DNA of 64,000 nucleotides from Catenaria anguillulae PL171. Lineage: Eukaryota; Blastocladiomycota; Blastocladiomycetes; Blastocladiales; Catenariaceae. The number at the start of each line of letters is the position of its first letter. Within the stretch, counting starts at the first letter, position 1. The stretch covers positions 248,001 through 312,000 of the forward strand of contig MCFL01000013.1 of NCBI GenBank assembly GCA_002102555.1. Reading direction: 5' to 3'. Of this stretch, positions 11,724 through 24,115 are shown piece by piece. The notes beneath the pieces were generated by a model. The model saw nothing but the letters and a program-made list of their open reading frames with translations, had not been told where the DNA came from and ran no database searches. The position numbers and the translations under genes are program-made.

Positions 11724-12093
11724 GAGATGAACTTCAGTGTTTGTTTTGTTATGTTTTTCTGTTTTCTCGACGGTTTATTGGGCGTGTTGCTGTTGTTTTC
11801 TCTTATCCCTACTCGCAAATGCTCGAGGATTGAGCTGGCTCTCTCTGTCAAGTCGGTACCGCTGTGTTGACCTGTCGTATTCCCCATTTCTCTTAATCAT
11901 CCTGTACTTTATACACATACAACTCATATGGCCATTTTCATTGTGGAACACGATCGCATGCGTCATTCGACAACGGCACATTGGGGTGGGAATCTATACA
12001 CATGATCCAGCCAAAAACATTCACAAATCGGAAAAAGAAACCAGGACAAGATGGGACAAAACATTTGGCTACCATCTGGCAACACAAACCTGT
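11724..12093. other. convergent intergenic region (shared 3' ends)
   Basis: About 370 T/A-rich bases between the R3H gene and the VPS9 gene, which converge. Only 3' UTR and polyadenylation signals are expected. No gene is supported. Confidence 0.4.
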
Positions 12094-14327
12094 TTACAAC
12101 AACAAATTCTCGGCCGTCACCTTTGGCTTGTCCGCCTGCTCGGCCTCTTGCTGCTGCTGCTTGATCCTCGCCGCCTCCTCCTCATCGGCCTTGCGCGCCG
12201 ACGCCTCCAACGAAAACGCCTCGGTCTCGCCGCCGCCCAAATCAATCAAATCCTTTGCACCCGGCGCGGGGCTCTTTGGCGACTCGCTGCCAACGCCGGC
12301 CTTTGCTCCACCGGCCAACAAGTCGTCCACAGGCACCTTTTCCCACTGCAAGCGCTCCTCCTCGAGCGAAATGGACATGGCCATGGCCAGCTGCAGCTCA
12401 TAGTCGGACATGAGCAGGCGCTCTTCAGCAGACAAGTGCGACAAGTCAACGGCTTGCATTTCGGTGGCAAGCGCCGCAACGCCTGCATCGTGAGCGTGGG
12501 CGTGCGCCGGGGTGGTAGGTGTGGGCGGAACCGACGAGTCGGGCGACACGAGTGCCTGCGTGGCTTGTGCAAACCACCGCGAAACCACTTCGATTGGTTT
12601 CTTGACGTTGGCTGCGAGCTGCTCGAGCTGCTGTGCAGAAATCAAGTCGGTGGCGCCAGGTGAGGGAACACCATTTGCGGCCGTGCCTCCCGCGGCATTT
12701 GCCGTGGTGGTGGCGGCGGCACCGTCAATGGCAGCCAATGCACGCTCTGCACGCCGCTGCGCCTCGCCCTCCTCGATCTCGCGCATGCGCTCCTCGATTT
12801 TGGCGTCAAACTCATCCTTTGCAATCTCCAAGCTCGTGTGATCGAGGCCTTCGATAAACGACACGGCGCCCATGAGATTGGTCAGGTAGTATCCGGCCTC
12901 GGACTGGAGCTTGGCCGGATTGCGGAACCGCTGGATGTATTGCATGTTGGAGTGCAAGTGCGGCGGGTTGGCTTGCAGCACCGTGTAGATCAAGAGCGGC
13001 AGGAACGTGTCGGCGGTTTCGGGCGCGTTGGATTGCTTGAGCAGGCCAAAGATGAGCTTGCAAGCGTTGAGCGTGCAGATGAGCTTGTCGCGAGGCGCCT
13101 TGTAGTCGTTCATTTTGAGGAGTTCTTGTCCAGTGCGCAAAAAGCGTGCGTGAGTTGACTATAGTGAGCGTTGAACAGAGATTCGTATATACCTTTCTGG
13201 GCCACACGCAAAAAGGGACCAGCCAGCTCGGGGTCAATGTGAATATCGAGGTGCTTGAGCTCGATCCACTGCAAAATGGAAATCTTCTTGTACAAGACCT
13301 CGTCCTTGACGCCGTCGTCGGACGTGGACGGTGAAAACGTGCTGGTGGCCATACGCAAGGCAATTTTGTCAGTTGACCATCAGCTCATGGCACAATCCCA
13401 TGTTGCGTGCACAGCAGAAGAGTGACGACATACTACTGATGCAGCTTGTTCATCAACAACTTCTCCATGCCCTCCCTTGCATTCTCCATCTCGTCGTCGC
13501 TCGCGCCCGCAAACATTTCATTCTTGCTTAGTTGGACGCCCATGAAATCCAAAAAGTCCCGTACAATCTTGACTTGCTCATTGACGGTCCACTTGCGCTT
13601 GGTAAACTCGCGCAAAAACGACCGAAAGTACTTTGTCAGGGGCAAGGCGCGGCGATCGCGCATCTGGTCGAGAAACTTTGCAAAGTCAAACGTTTGCGGG
13701 ACAACAGTTGCGGCGGCGGGTGCCCCCGCCGTGGGCGATGTCCCTGCCATGGCGCGCTCCATGGCGCCATTGGCCGACGTGGGCGACATGGGCGTTGCGG
13801 GCACAGACGACGTCGATGTCGAAGCGGATGCGGTTTGGCCCGCGCGCACGGCTTCCGTTTTGATAAAGCTGATGAGGTCCGTCAGCTTTGTGCGAACCAC
13901 GTCGCGCGCCTCCGAGATGGTGCCTGAAAATGATGCCGAGTTGCGACGTTCGTCCGCCGTCAAAGTCGACGGGTGATGGTAGTCCGCCCCCGGATACCCC
14001 GAGGCCGAGCCTGCAGACGTCGGCGAGCGCGGCGGCTGTTGGGCGGCGAGTTGCGCGGCAAGCATCCGGGCCTCTTGGTCAAACTCGGCCTGCAGGAGGC
14101 TGCGTGAGTAAAAGCCGAGGTGTGTGAGTGAGTCAGTCCGTCCCAGAACGAAAAGATTATGGCGAAATGATGGCGGACCGAGCAATGACTTCGTCATCAA
14201 CAGTGGCGGCGGCAGCTGCATTCGGATCAGTCGCGGTGGCGGTGACGGCGGCAGCGGCCGACGACGACGTGTCGATGGGCGTGAGCTCGCGGGCGGCTGG
14301 CTGGTCGTTTGCGGAGGTGGTGCTCAT
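12094..14327 (-). CDS. VPS9: VPS9-domain guanine nucleotide exchange factor for Rab5-type GTPases
   Basis: Exons 14327-14179, 14099-13437, 13341-13193 and 13124-12094 give 663 residues. The N-terminal half contains FLDQMRDRRALPLTKYFRSF, the helical bundle preceding VPS9 in Rabex-5/Vps9. It is followed by the VPS9 catalytic core: ISILQWIELKHLDI, KAPRDKLICTLNACKLIFGL, LLIYTVLQANPPHLHSN and EAGYYLTNLMGAVSFI. This includes the Asp and Tyr positions used for nucleotide exchange. The C-terminal YELQLAMAMSISLEEE looks like a ubiquitin-interacting motif, consistent with a role in sorting ubiquitinated cargo at early endosomes. The last intron ends in AAG rather than CAG/TAG. That junction was chosen because it restores the family sequence AQKELLKMNDYKAPRDK. 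Confidence 0.88.
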
Positions 14328-14572
14328 GGTTGCTCGTGAGTTGCTGTCAGTGTGCATTCGTAATCCGTCATTGCATTGTCTCTCATTTCAATTCAAAACA
14401 AATGCCAAGAGCCAAGCATTACAGAGTCACAAAACGCCACCATCCCATCTGTCCCTTGTCACTTGTCACACACACCCATCAGTATCAGTGTGCCAACGAG
14501 TCCAACAGTGAGCAGATTATTGGTGGAGATCAAAGTAAGGGGGTATACACGATAGGCACTGAGGTGGGCATA

Positions 14573-16237
14573 TCACGACTCGTCCTCTTCCGACATCATT
14601 GCCTGGTCACTGTCATCCGAGTCATCATCATCTCCGTCACTGTTGCTCTCCTCTTTCTCATCGTCTTCACCCGACCCTTCCGGACTGACGTGATCCTCAT
14701 AACTCTCTCCCACCTCGCTCTCCGCATCGACATACACATGCTCCACCTTGACCTTCAATCCACTCAATGCCTCCAGAACCGCACGCCGTTCTTGGCGCTT
14801 GTCCACCGACGACCCCCTTGCGATTCCCCTCCTCCTCGCCATCCACACGGCATGCTTGCTTGCATCCGCCATGGCGGGCGCCACCAAGTGCATGACGGCC
14901 AGCTTGTACACGAGTACGTCCAGTGGATCCCGTGCATGGCTGGCCAAGTGCAGCGCAAACCACCACTCTTTGCGTGCTTGAAAAAGTGTGGCGATGCGTG
15001 ATTTTGCATTGGCGGTGGAAAGGAGGTGGACGAGCTGGCGCCAGAGCGTGGGCGAGTGGACTGGGTAGTCGAACTGGTCGAGCAGAGAAGGGAGTGATGC
15101 GGAGGCAGAGGGTGACGTGGACGATGATGTCGGAACGGATGAGGACAACCAGGTCGAGGCCAATGTAGGATCGTCAATAGCCAGAACTGCGACTGATTGC
15201 TCCTGCTCGGTCTGCTTCTGCAAGGTCGACGACATTGACGACTTTCTTTTGCCATTTCGAACTTGCACCCTGCGAGTCACCCCATACACGCCCGCCAATG
15301 CCCACACATGATCTCTCCGCCGATTCAACTCGGCCGCATCCAATGACCCGGGATCCGCGACGACGTGGGCCAGCGCATCGAGCACGCGGTGAATGACGAT
15401 TGGGATTTGCCGTTGCATGCCGCTGAGCGTCAGGTACCGCAAATGGTACTCTAAGTAGGTTGGAGTGGAGGGATGGACGGCAAGCAAACGGTCAAACGCT
15501 GAGCGTGCGGACGTCAGGTACGGCCCTGCGGCCGCCGACAGGACCGGTGGCTTGGCCCTTGACCTTGAGCTTGTTCTGGAACGCTCCGTGTCGTCGTCGC
15601 CCTCGTCTTCCTCCTCATCGTCCTCCTCATCGTCTTTGGGTGACGCATGGGTTGGCATGTGCTTTTCAATCAAGGCAACACACACCATGCCCAGCACACC
15701 AACCACATGCAAATCGTCGGCATATGGGAACTGCGAAGCAAGCGGATCCAAGTGCGTGTACGCCTGGGCCTCCTGGCCGGCGCAAACAAGTGTCAGGGCG
15801 AGCTCCACGGCGAGTTGCGGGCGGTAAACGGCAGTGGCATCGTCGTCCATGGCAAGCAGCGCCATGAGCAGGCGCACAACAGACATGGGCGTGACCCCTG
15901 CTGCTGCCGTTGCCGTTGCCGTTGCCGATGCACCTGGTGCCGGATCGAGGACAAGCAGGCCGCGCAGAATGGCCATGCCGGCATGCCAGACGGTAAGAAA
16001 GGGCGGCGGGGAGTGTGCGCGCAGGAGCAGCGAGAGCAGGTGCAGGGCCGAGTGGAAGTCGTGGGCCAGGATGTGGGCGTGCAGAGCATCGAGGGCGGCC
16101 AGCGAGTAGGCCTCGTGCAGGGCAAAGTAGCGGAAGCGGGCGAGGAACGAGTGGTCGTGCGTGAGCGGGTGGTGGCGGTGGGCGAGCGGTGGCGACCGCG
16201 GCCGGACGGTACGTGGCAGCAGACGTTTGCGGGGCAT
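14573..16237 (-). CDS. Helical-repeat protein, possibly Rrn11/TAF1A-like Pol I initiation factor
   Basis: Single exon, 554 residues. The first half is Ala/Leu/His-rich and alpha-helical, in TPR-like pairs (LHAHILAHDFHSALHLLSLL ... VWHAGMAILRGLL). The spacing recalls Rrn11/TAF1A, a subunit of the RNA polymerase I core factor. Two acidic stretches follow: an Asp/Glu-rich loop near residue 205 and a strongly acidic Ser/Asp C-terminus (DGDDDDSDDSDQ), as in nucleolar proteins. I do not recognise it firmly; a generic TPR protein is the alternative. It faces the next gene across a 280-base bidirectional promoter. Confidence 0.5.
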   Translation of the reverse strand: MPRKRLLPRTVRPRSPPLAHRHHPLTHDHSFLARFRYFALHEAYSLAALDALHAHILAHDFHSALHLLSLLLRAHSPPPFLTVWHAGMAILRGLLVLDPAPGASATATATAAAGVTPMSVVRLLMALLAMDDDATAVYRPQLAVELALTLVCAGQEAQAYTHLDPLASQFPYADDLHVVGVLGMVCVALIEKHMPTHASPKDDEEDDEEEDEGDDDTERSRTSSRSRAKPPVLSAAAGPYLTSARSAFDRLLAVHPSTPTYLEYHLRYLTLSGMQRQIPIVIHRVLDALAHVVADPGSLDAAELNRRRDHVWALAGVYGVTRRVQVRNGKRKSSMSSTLQKQTEQEQSVAVLAIDDPTLASTWLSSSVPTSSSTSPSASASLPSLLDQFDYPVHSPTLWRQLVHLLSTANAKSRIATLFQARKEWWFALHLASHARDPLDVLVYKLAVMHLVAPAMADASKHAVWMARRRGIARGSSVDKRQERRAVLEALSGLKVKVEHVYVDAESEVGESYEDHVSPEGSGEDDEKEESNSDGDDDDSDDSDQAMMSEEDES

Positions 16238-16517
16238 CGTTCTTGGGATACATACACTTGGTTCATTTCGTCCTCATGGATATGTACAGTCAAGAGACAC
16301 ACTGAAGTACGGATTTGTGCCCTTCGAGGGAGGAGCGTGATCAACTAGAGGCGATCACATTTTGATCACCATCGCATTTAGGCTCGGCCAACTGAACTCG
16401 AACGCGAGAAAGCATCGTGAACGACTCGAACTGGTCCAGCCGCGGCAACATTAATCTCGATCTGAGCCGAGCGATACTGTGCGCGATTGCCGCCATTCAT
16501 TCCACCAAGCCAATGCA

Positions 16518-19357
16518 ATGAATCTGCCGCCGTCCACGTCCACTACTTCCTCGCGACCGCGGCCACGTCCGGCGCCTCACCACGTTGACCCTGACCGTGA
16601 CCTTGACCGCAACCGCGACCTCCACACCAACCCGCTCAGCGAGGCCGATCACGCCCTTCAAGCGCCGCCATTGCCACCGCCGCCGACCTTTTCGCAAGCG
16701 CAAATGACGTCCAACCTCTTTCACCTCATGGACACGTTCGGCCCCAACGACGACGATTTCTTCTCCACCGACCCGGACCACCTCTCCTCGTCCGACAATG
16801 ACGCGCTGGACGGTGGTGACCAACCAGGCACGCGCGGCCCAGACGTCGTGTCTGCTGCCTACCACGCTGGATCGTCGCCCGTCGATGCCTTCGACTCCAA
16901 CGCCCCGCACGTCAATCTCGAAGACAACCAGTACTTGCACCACCAGCTCGAACTGTCACGTGCCGAGCGCGAACTCAGAGAGCTTGAACAGGCCGCCTTT
17001 ACAAACCTGCCAAACTTTTTACCTGGCGTGTTTCCTGGGCGTGTGGGCGCCGAACAAGTGTCGCCCGAACGCCTCAAGCGGTATGGCGTGTCGGCCGCAC
17101 CAAATGACGCGTCGGCAAACGACACGGACGATGCCGGACGTGCCAATATCCATACCGTCTACGCGAGGTGGGCCGCAGCCGCAGGGATCGATGCCGACGA
17201 TGAAATGGGACACGAGGGTGGCACGAGCGAAGATCAAACGTCGCCCACACCCGCCGTGCGTTCTCGGCAGCAGCAACAGCAGGCCGTCGACGCGGCAGGC
17301 ACGCATTACCACCACCGGCATACAGCATCGACCTCGTCCTTGTTTTCAACGCCCAACCAATCAACCAATTCACGCAACGCTGATCATTCCTTGTCGCCAC
17401 CTCGCCGTCCGCCGCCGCCGCTTGTGGCCTCCCGCCCACTCGCGCATTCGCCCACCAACTCGGGCAACGTGAGCGACCGCGAAGAGGAGGACGGCGAGTC
17501 GTCGCCATCTTCGTCGTCCACAGTCAGAAGCACTGCGTCGGGCCGCGTATTGCTTTCGCCTGCAGCACGCGCCCCTTCGCCTCCACGCACGGAACCAGCG
17601 CCAATGAAAAAGGCTGCGACCGCCACCACAGCGAGCAAGCAAGTCACGCGCTTGGATTCTGCCATGATGGACCAAGATTCGTCTGGCCCAATTACAAGTC
17701 GGTCCGCCATGGAATCGGCAGCGGACGAGCAGGCAGAGGTTGGGTTTGGTCCGCAAGTTCAGCACCATTACTTGTCTAGCATGGTTCCAACGTCCAGGGA
17801 CATGAGCCCCATGCCGAGCTTGCCACCCAATGCCTCAGGTGCGGTCGGAGCTGTGAGTGAGGCAGGTAGGGTCATGGCACTCGGGACCATCAGCCAGCAG
17901 AACGGGTACGCCTGTCGTTTTTTCTCAGTTTTCCGTCCTCTGACTTGCATGTTTCTCACTTGAACGTGAGCAGAGCCGATGCTTCGCTTTCGGCGTTTGC
18001 GCACTACCTCGCCCACCACCCGCACCTGCACCCGCTGCCTGTCCAAACGCCTCACGCGGCTCAAGCAACATCCTCTCTGTTGTTATCATCAAACCATGCG
18101 CCCCAAGAACCCATTTCTGCCAACACGGGATTCCACCTCAGCCCCATGGTCCTTCCGTCCGCGGCCCCGTTCATCCGGCGTCCGGACCCCGCGCTGCCCG
18201 CACCAGTGACAAAGCCCACATCCCCAATGGTACACCGCCAACCAACCGCTGTACGGACCCGCGCCCCTGCGCTGCCTGCCAGGTCGCCACCCACACGGTC
18301 ACAAAGGCAAACGTCCAGTACCGCACGCATGCGCATGCGCGCGAGTCCGGAGCGTATTGAACCTGCGACTGCGCCGAGCAGCATCACCTACCCGTCATCC
18401 GTCACATCCCACTCGTCGTCGTCCCTGAACTCGCCCACGCCTGCTTTGCTTCCTGAGGATTCGTCTTTGACTTTGACGACTTCAATTGCCCACGCCGTCC
18501 TGGGCACGTTGGCGCGCTTGCTGCCGCTCAACGATTGGTTTGCATCGGGTCCCATGGATTTGTACACGCTGTACGCACGCCTGGCTTCTCCTGCCTCTGC
18601 CAGACCTACGGCTGCCGGCTTCATTGACCGGCTCCTCCCCCCTCCAGCCGCCGTCCTGGCCCTCCTCGTCTACCTGTCGGCCACCTGGATGTGCCTCGCT
18701 TACCCACCGTCTCGGCTCCCCACCACGCCGCTCGCGCTGGCGCTCCGTGGGCCACGCGTGTTTCAGGCACTTGTACTCGCAAGAATCGTGCGTGTACTCA
18801 ACACGATGGTTGTTCGCCCGCTCGTGTATGTGCTCGCGTTTGCGGCCAAGGTGGCGTGTGTGGGCAGTGTGGGTGCCGTGCGTGCAACACGCGGGGCGAC
18901 CGGCAACCGCAGCAAACAACATGAGGAGGATAAGTCGGCCGTGGGCGTGTTGGTTGGCTTGTGTGACTCTGTGCCGGGGCGGCACAAGCGGAGCGCCAAA
19001 GGGGCGCGCATGGCAAGCAAAGCCGAGCGTGTGCGCAAGGAGGTCACGGTAGTGGAGGCGTTGGCGGCAGTGTACCGTGCACGCCATGCGTGGGTCTCAG
19101 CTCTGGTCGTGGCTGATGCAGGCCAGAAGCAGCAAATGGAGGTGCCTACGCTCCTTGTTCTTGTGGCGGAAGTCTTGGTTGTGTATTTGGTTGCAGCTGC
19201 TGGGTGGCTGGACCGCGATGGTCCGAAAAAGGAAGGCGAGATCGGGAGTAGCCAAGAGGCGGCAGATGGGGAGTTGGGGACAGGAGTATGGGTTGTAGAT
19301 GTCAGTGCGCTGGCGGATCGCGTCGCTGGTCATGGCCCGGCACAGTTGGAGGCCTAG
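16518..19357 (+). CDS. Large disordered protein with C-terminal membrane segments, unknown function
   Basis: Exons 16518-17905 and 17974-19357 give 923 residues. The first about 640 residues are low complexity, rich in Pro, Ser, Ala, Thr and Asp, with a possible helical patch (LHHQLELSRAERELRELEQA). The C-terminal third has hydrophobic segments: LLPPPAAVLALLVYLSATWMC, VRPLVYVLAFAAKVACVGSVG and TLLVLVAEVLVVYLVAAAGW. They suggest two or three membrane helices near the end, so the long N-terminus is probably cytosolic. I recognise no family. The start ATG follows an in-frame region without earlier ATG and gives a continuous frame. Confidence 0.65.
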
Positions 19358-20048
19358 AGGACCATGGAAAGGGTGTTCGGGTGCATCGTATCCAGGAAAC
19401 GTTCCAGGCGTCAAGCACTGGAGCGACAGTAAGTTCAGTTTTGATAAATGCATCCAGGTTGTTGTTTTTTCGTGTCAGCCAACCTGTCCGCATCGTCCGC
19501 ACTAAGCCGAACGCGTCACTCTGATTCTCTTCGCTTGCGATTCAAGTTCATTTTTGTGAGACGTCATGCACGAGAGCGCCATGGCGCAGTGGAAGCGCGC
19601 CAGGCTGATGATGATTGTATTGAAGTCATGATATAAGAGCCAACGTTTAGGAACAAATAACACAACAAGCCAGGACCCACAGCCTTGCGTCCAACGCCAA
19701 TACGGTGGTGCAGTTCGAGCCAGAAATGGTATGCTGACCAGACACGCGGAAGGCAGAGTTGTTGGACATTGCGCGGGAAGGCACCAGCTCAATACACCTG
19801 AGCACGCTTGGCCTTGGATACACGCGGCCGCGCGGCTAGAGCGCATCGTCAATGCAAACGATCACGCGAATGGAGGAGACACGCCGGACAACAGCAACCG
19901 CGAGGCTGCGTCGTCGGCGGCGAGCCGCGTTTGGTCGTGACGAAGCACGCCGGGCTCATAACCTGGAGGTCCTCTGATCGAAACGGAGTGGCGCTAGCAT
20001 ATTCTTTTGACAAAACAGCGACGCCGGATTTTGTCGGACGGATAACGA
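19358..20048. other. intergenic region
   Basis: About 690 bases between tandem genes on the plus strand. No gene supported; small open frames overlap on both strands without domains. It probably holds the 3' UTR of the membrane protein gene and the promoter of GPI10. Confidence 0.4.
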
Positions 20049-22120
20049 ATGTCTCAGGGAGTCGTTTTGTCTCCGCCAAATGCACTCAACGCAATGACCA
20101 GCACCAGACCGAATGACCTCCGCCAGCGAGTCGGACCGGCCGCTCGCTCCCGCACCCAGTTTGCTGACCTGATCAGCACCACCGCCGCGCTCTCTGCAAA
20201 GGCCAACGACGATGCCGCTGAGCAAGTTGAACCACAGCTTTCGACTGGGGCAGCGCCGCGATCGATTCGTACACTGGCCCTGCTTGTTGTGTTTCGAGTG
20301 TGGAATTCCGTTGCAAGCCGGACTTTTTTTGTCCCAGACGAGCAATGGCAGTCACTCGAAATCGCACATGTGCTGACATTTGGGTATGCTCAAGTACATC
20401 CATGCTCCCTGAGGCAGCAACCAGCGGGAGCAGTGGCTGACCAATACCAATGCCGACAGATACGGCGCAATCACTTGGGAATGGTTGCCGTTTGTCCAGC
20501 TTCGAGGCTTTCTGCACCCCCTGTATTTCGCGGCAGGCTACAGGCTCCTACACTGGCTTGGATTGGACAAGACGGATCTCATTGTACGCCCGCCTGTCCG
20601 CCGCCTTCTACATAGCTTTACTGCGAACTGACCGCAAATAGGACTGGCCCATGTCCTGTCCTACATAGATCGCTCTGCCGCGCATCCAACAAGCCCTCTT
20701 TGCCGCCGCCTGCGACTACTACACCTGGCGCCTCGCTTACATTGTGCTCCCAACATCCCGCGCAGCCCGCTGGACCCTTTTCGCCTCATGCTTGTCCTGG
20801 TTCAACTATTTTTCGCTCACGCGCACGCTTTCCAATTCCATGGAAGCCACCCTGTTCACGGCGTCGCTTTACTATTGGCACGCACGGCCCGCGCAATATG
20901 TCAAGGCGATTGCACTCATGGGCATGACGGTGTTACTCCGGCCAACTATTGTTCCGCTGCTCGCGCTGCACTTGATCTTGGCGCCGCCCACAACACCATC
21001 CGAGCGGCGGTGGGTGGCTGTGGTGCTGACCACGTTGGCGGTCGTGTTTGTGGGAGTGTCGGTGGCAATTGACGGGTGGGGTTACGCAAAGCTTGCGGGG
21101 CACATGGATCCTTTGACGGCATCGGCGACGGCCGCAACAGCATACCCGCTCGTGGCGCTCAACTTTGTCCGATTCAACCTGGTCCATTCCATCTCGACAT
21201 TTTACGGCACGCATCCGTGGCATTGGTACTTGACCAACGGCTGGCCGACCATGTTGGGGCCATATACACTGTTGGTGCTTCCAACGCTGCTCTTGACGGT
21301 GTCATCCACTCTGCGCTCGCCGCTCAACTGGTTCTCGGCCGCGTCCGTCCGCCGCGCTTGGTACCTCCACCTCATCCTGGGCGCCACCCTCGTCTACTCG
21401 CTTCTGGCGCACAAAGAGTTCCGTTTCCTGCACTGCGTGTTTCCGCTTTCGCTGCTTGCCGTCGGCCAAGTCATGTCACAACTAACGCTTCCAACATCGT
21501 CGCCTACTCGCCCATTCACGTGGCGGTGGTGGCAACACGCGCAAACGCCTCGCCGCGCACTCGTCCTTATTGTGGTGCTCGTGTCGGTGCTCATGGCCAC
21601 CTACTTTACGCGCGTGCACCAGCGGGGCGTGTTGGACGTGATGCATGTGCTGCGGCGCAAGATCTCCGCCGCTGAGCGCAATGATAGATTGGGCGCCACC
21701 GCCGGCGTGTATCAAATGATGCCGTGTCACTCAACACCCATGTTTAGCTACCTGCACTCTGGCCGCGACGTGCGCGTTGGATGGTTAACGTGCGAACCAC
21801 CACTCGGTGTGCCTGCCGAGTTGCGCGCCGGGTATCAAGACGAAACGGGCATGTTTTACGCAAACGTGACGGGGGCGCTTACGACGTGGGACTGGAAGCA
21901 ACGGTGGGCTGCGGCGTGGCCGCGGCTCGTGGGCATGACACGAGTCCCTGATGGGACGCCCGCAAAGTGGATCTTGATGTTTGACGGCCTGTGGCAGGCG
22001 TATCGCGGGGTGGGCGTGTTGGCAGAGTATGACGAGTGTGCGCGTGTGTTTAATTCACATGCTCATGATGACAGTAAGCGGAGGGGGGATGTGCTTGTGC
22101 TATGCCGACGAGCAGAGTAG
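20049..22120 (+). CDS. GPI10: GPI mannosyltransferase 3 (GPI10/PIG-B, GT22)
   Basis: Adds the third mannose to the GPI anchor precursor in the ER lumen. Exons 20049-20383, 20460-20583 and 20669-22120 give 636 residues. The first luminal loop has RTFFVPDEQWQSLE and, after splicing, FGYGAITWEW, the catalytic DE and WEW signatures of the dolichol-phosphate-mannose-dependent GT22 family. Several membrane helices follow. Near residue 410 comes HKEFRFLH, the conserved HKE-R-F motif of GT22. The C-terminal MPCHSTPMFSYLHS is typical of PIG-B rather than ALG9/ALG12. The first intron was placed to give GYGAITWEW; the next AG downstream would not. A second ATG at 20094 could be the real start. Confidence 0.88.
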
Positions 22121-22379
22121 TTCGCCCGATCTCAAGTCCACAATCAAGTCATGATCCAACATAAACATTCAATTGCCCCATGGCTCGGGGCACTATTCAT
22201 TGATTGGTTGATGATGTGATTCGGGATACACAACTTTGCGCATCATGGGAGGTGAGCGCGGAGGGTGGGGAAATGACAAGGCGAAACGATAAAGCAAAGA
22301 GCACATAAACGAACTCGAAAAGGAAAAAGTGCAAATGGATGATGACAAGACACACAGGAATGGTACAGACATCAACAAC

Positions 22380-24115
22380 TTAGAGGCGCGACTTGTTGGC
22401 CGAGGTGATGGCGTCGTAGCACAGGGTGGTCAAGAAGTCGGGGAACTCGCGCCCTTGCACCATGGCGTGCAAGTACTTCTTGGCCAACGAGATCTTGGAC
22501 TTGTTGAACTTGTCCTCACCCAGCTGCGACGCCAACTTGCCAACCTCATCGTCCAACAAGGCATTGACGTACGCGGGCGTGACTTGTTTGCCCTCCTTTG
22601 TCGTGACGCCATGGCGCACCCACTGCCACAATTGCGACCGGGAGATTTCGGCCGTGGCGGCATCCTCCATGAGGTTGTGAATCGGCACACACCCGGCGCC
22701 GCGCAACCACGCCTCCGTGTACATGAGGGCAATGTTGATGTTGATACGAATCGCCGCCTCGTCCACGGCACCCTTGCACGTTGGGTCAATCAAGTTGTCG
22801 GCCGTGACAACCACATCCTCGCGGCGCACGTGCATCTGATGCGGGCCAGGCATGTGCTCGTCAAACACCTCGCGGGCAATCAGCACCAAGTCGGGATGCG
22901 CCACCCACGTGCCGTCGTGGCCCGCGCGCACCTCGCGCAACTTGTCGCTGCGCACCTTGGCCATGGCCGTGGCATTGGCCTGGGCATTGTTCTTGATGGG
23001 GATCTGCGCCGCCATGCCGCCCATGGCGTGCACGCCGCGCTTGTGGCACGTTTGAATGAGCAACCGCACGTACGCGTCCATGAAAGGCGTCGTCATGGTC
23101 ACATCGGCACGTCCTGGAAGCACAAACTGTGGGTGCGCGCGCAGCTTCTTGATGTACGAAAAGATGTAGTCCCAGCGGCCGCAGTTGAGGCCCGACGAGT
23201 GGTCGCGCAGCTCGTAAATGATCTCGTCCATTTCAAAGGCCGCCAAGATGGTTTCAATCAGCACTGTGCCGCGAATGGTGCCTCGGGGCATGCCAATCCA
23301 GTCTTGCGAAAAGTTGAACACGTCGTTCCAAAGGCGCGCCTCGAGGTGCGACTCGAGCTTGGGCAAATAAAAGTAAGGTCCTTGTCCGATTTCGACCGAC
23401 TTCCATGCGTTGTGGAAAAAGTAGAGTGCGAAATCAAAGATGGACGCCGAGCACGGTTGGCCGTCAATCAAGACGTGCTTTTCTTCCATGTGCCAGCCGC
23501 GGGGACTACATGAAAACGAAGACAAAAAAAAAAAGTTGGTTGGATTAGTTGCTAGGACCAACGCGACTGCAACAAATGGCATGCGACAGGAGGATAACGT
23601 GTGTACCGAACAAGCAAAGTGGAAACCTTGCCGTCCTCCCTCAACCGGTACTCCTTGCCGTTGGGCGCCTTGAACTCGATTGACCGATGAATGGCGTCAC
23701 GCATGTTGACCTGGCCAAGCACCACATTGTCCCACGTGGGACTGGTCGAATCCTCGAAATCCGCCATGAACGTCTGAGCGCCGGCATTGAGGGCGTTAAT
23801 CACCATCTTGCGATCGACGGGGCCCGTGATCTCGACGCGGCGGTCCACGAGGCCTGGGGCGGGCTTTGCGCCTTGCCAGGCGAGGTTGTCGCGAATGTGC
23901 TTGGTTTCGGGCAAAAAGTCGGGCAGCTTGCCATTGTCGAGCTCTTGCTGGCGCAACTGGCGCTTGAGCAGCAGGGCGACGCGCGTCGGGTTGAATTGGC
24001 GGTGCAATGTGGCCACAAAGTGGAGGGCATCGTGCGACAGGATTTCGTGGGTCCCGGCACCTGCGGGGATGGGGGCGAGGAGCTGGACGCCTGCGGGAAG
24101 CTTGTGGGTCGACAT
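22380..24115 (-). CDS. MLS1: Malate synthase, peroxisomal (glyoxylate cycle)
   Basis: Condenses acetyl-CoA and glyoxylate to malate. Exons 24115-23607 and 23505-22380 give 544 residues, the normal length for isoform A. Conserved blocks include [31 protein letters not shown] (across the intron), [19 protein letters not shown], the catalytic region [34 protein letters not shown], and [12 protein letters not shown]. The C-terminus is SRL, a type 1 peroxisomal targeting signal. Enzymes of this kind support growth on lipids or C2 compounds, and regulation by carbon source is likely in fungi, though no site is identified here. The gene is divergent from the NDUFA11-like gene across about 640 bases. 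Confidence 0.95.

Noticed and set aside
22329-23513. 394-codon open frame on the plus strand opposite malate synthase
   Set aside because: It is the antisense of a highly conserved coding exon; the peptide is His/Arg/Val-rich with no domain, a usual shadow of GC-rich codon use.
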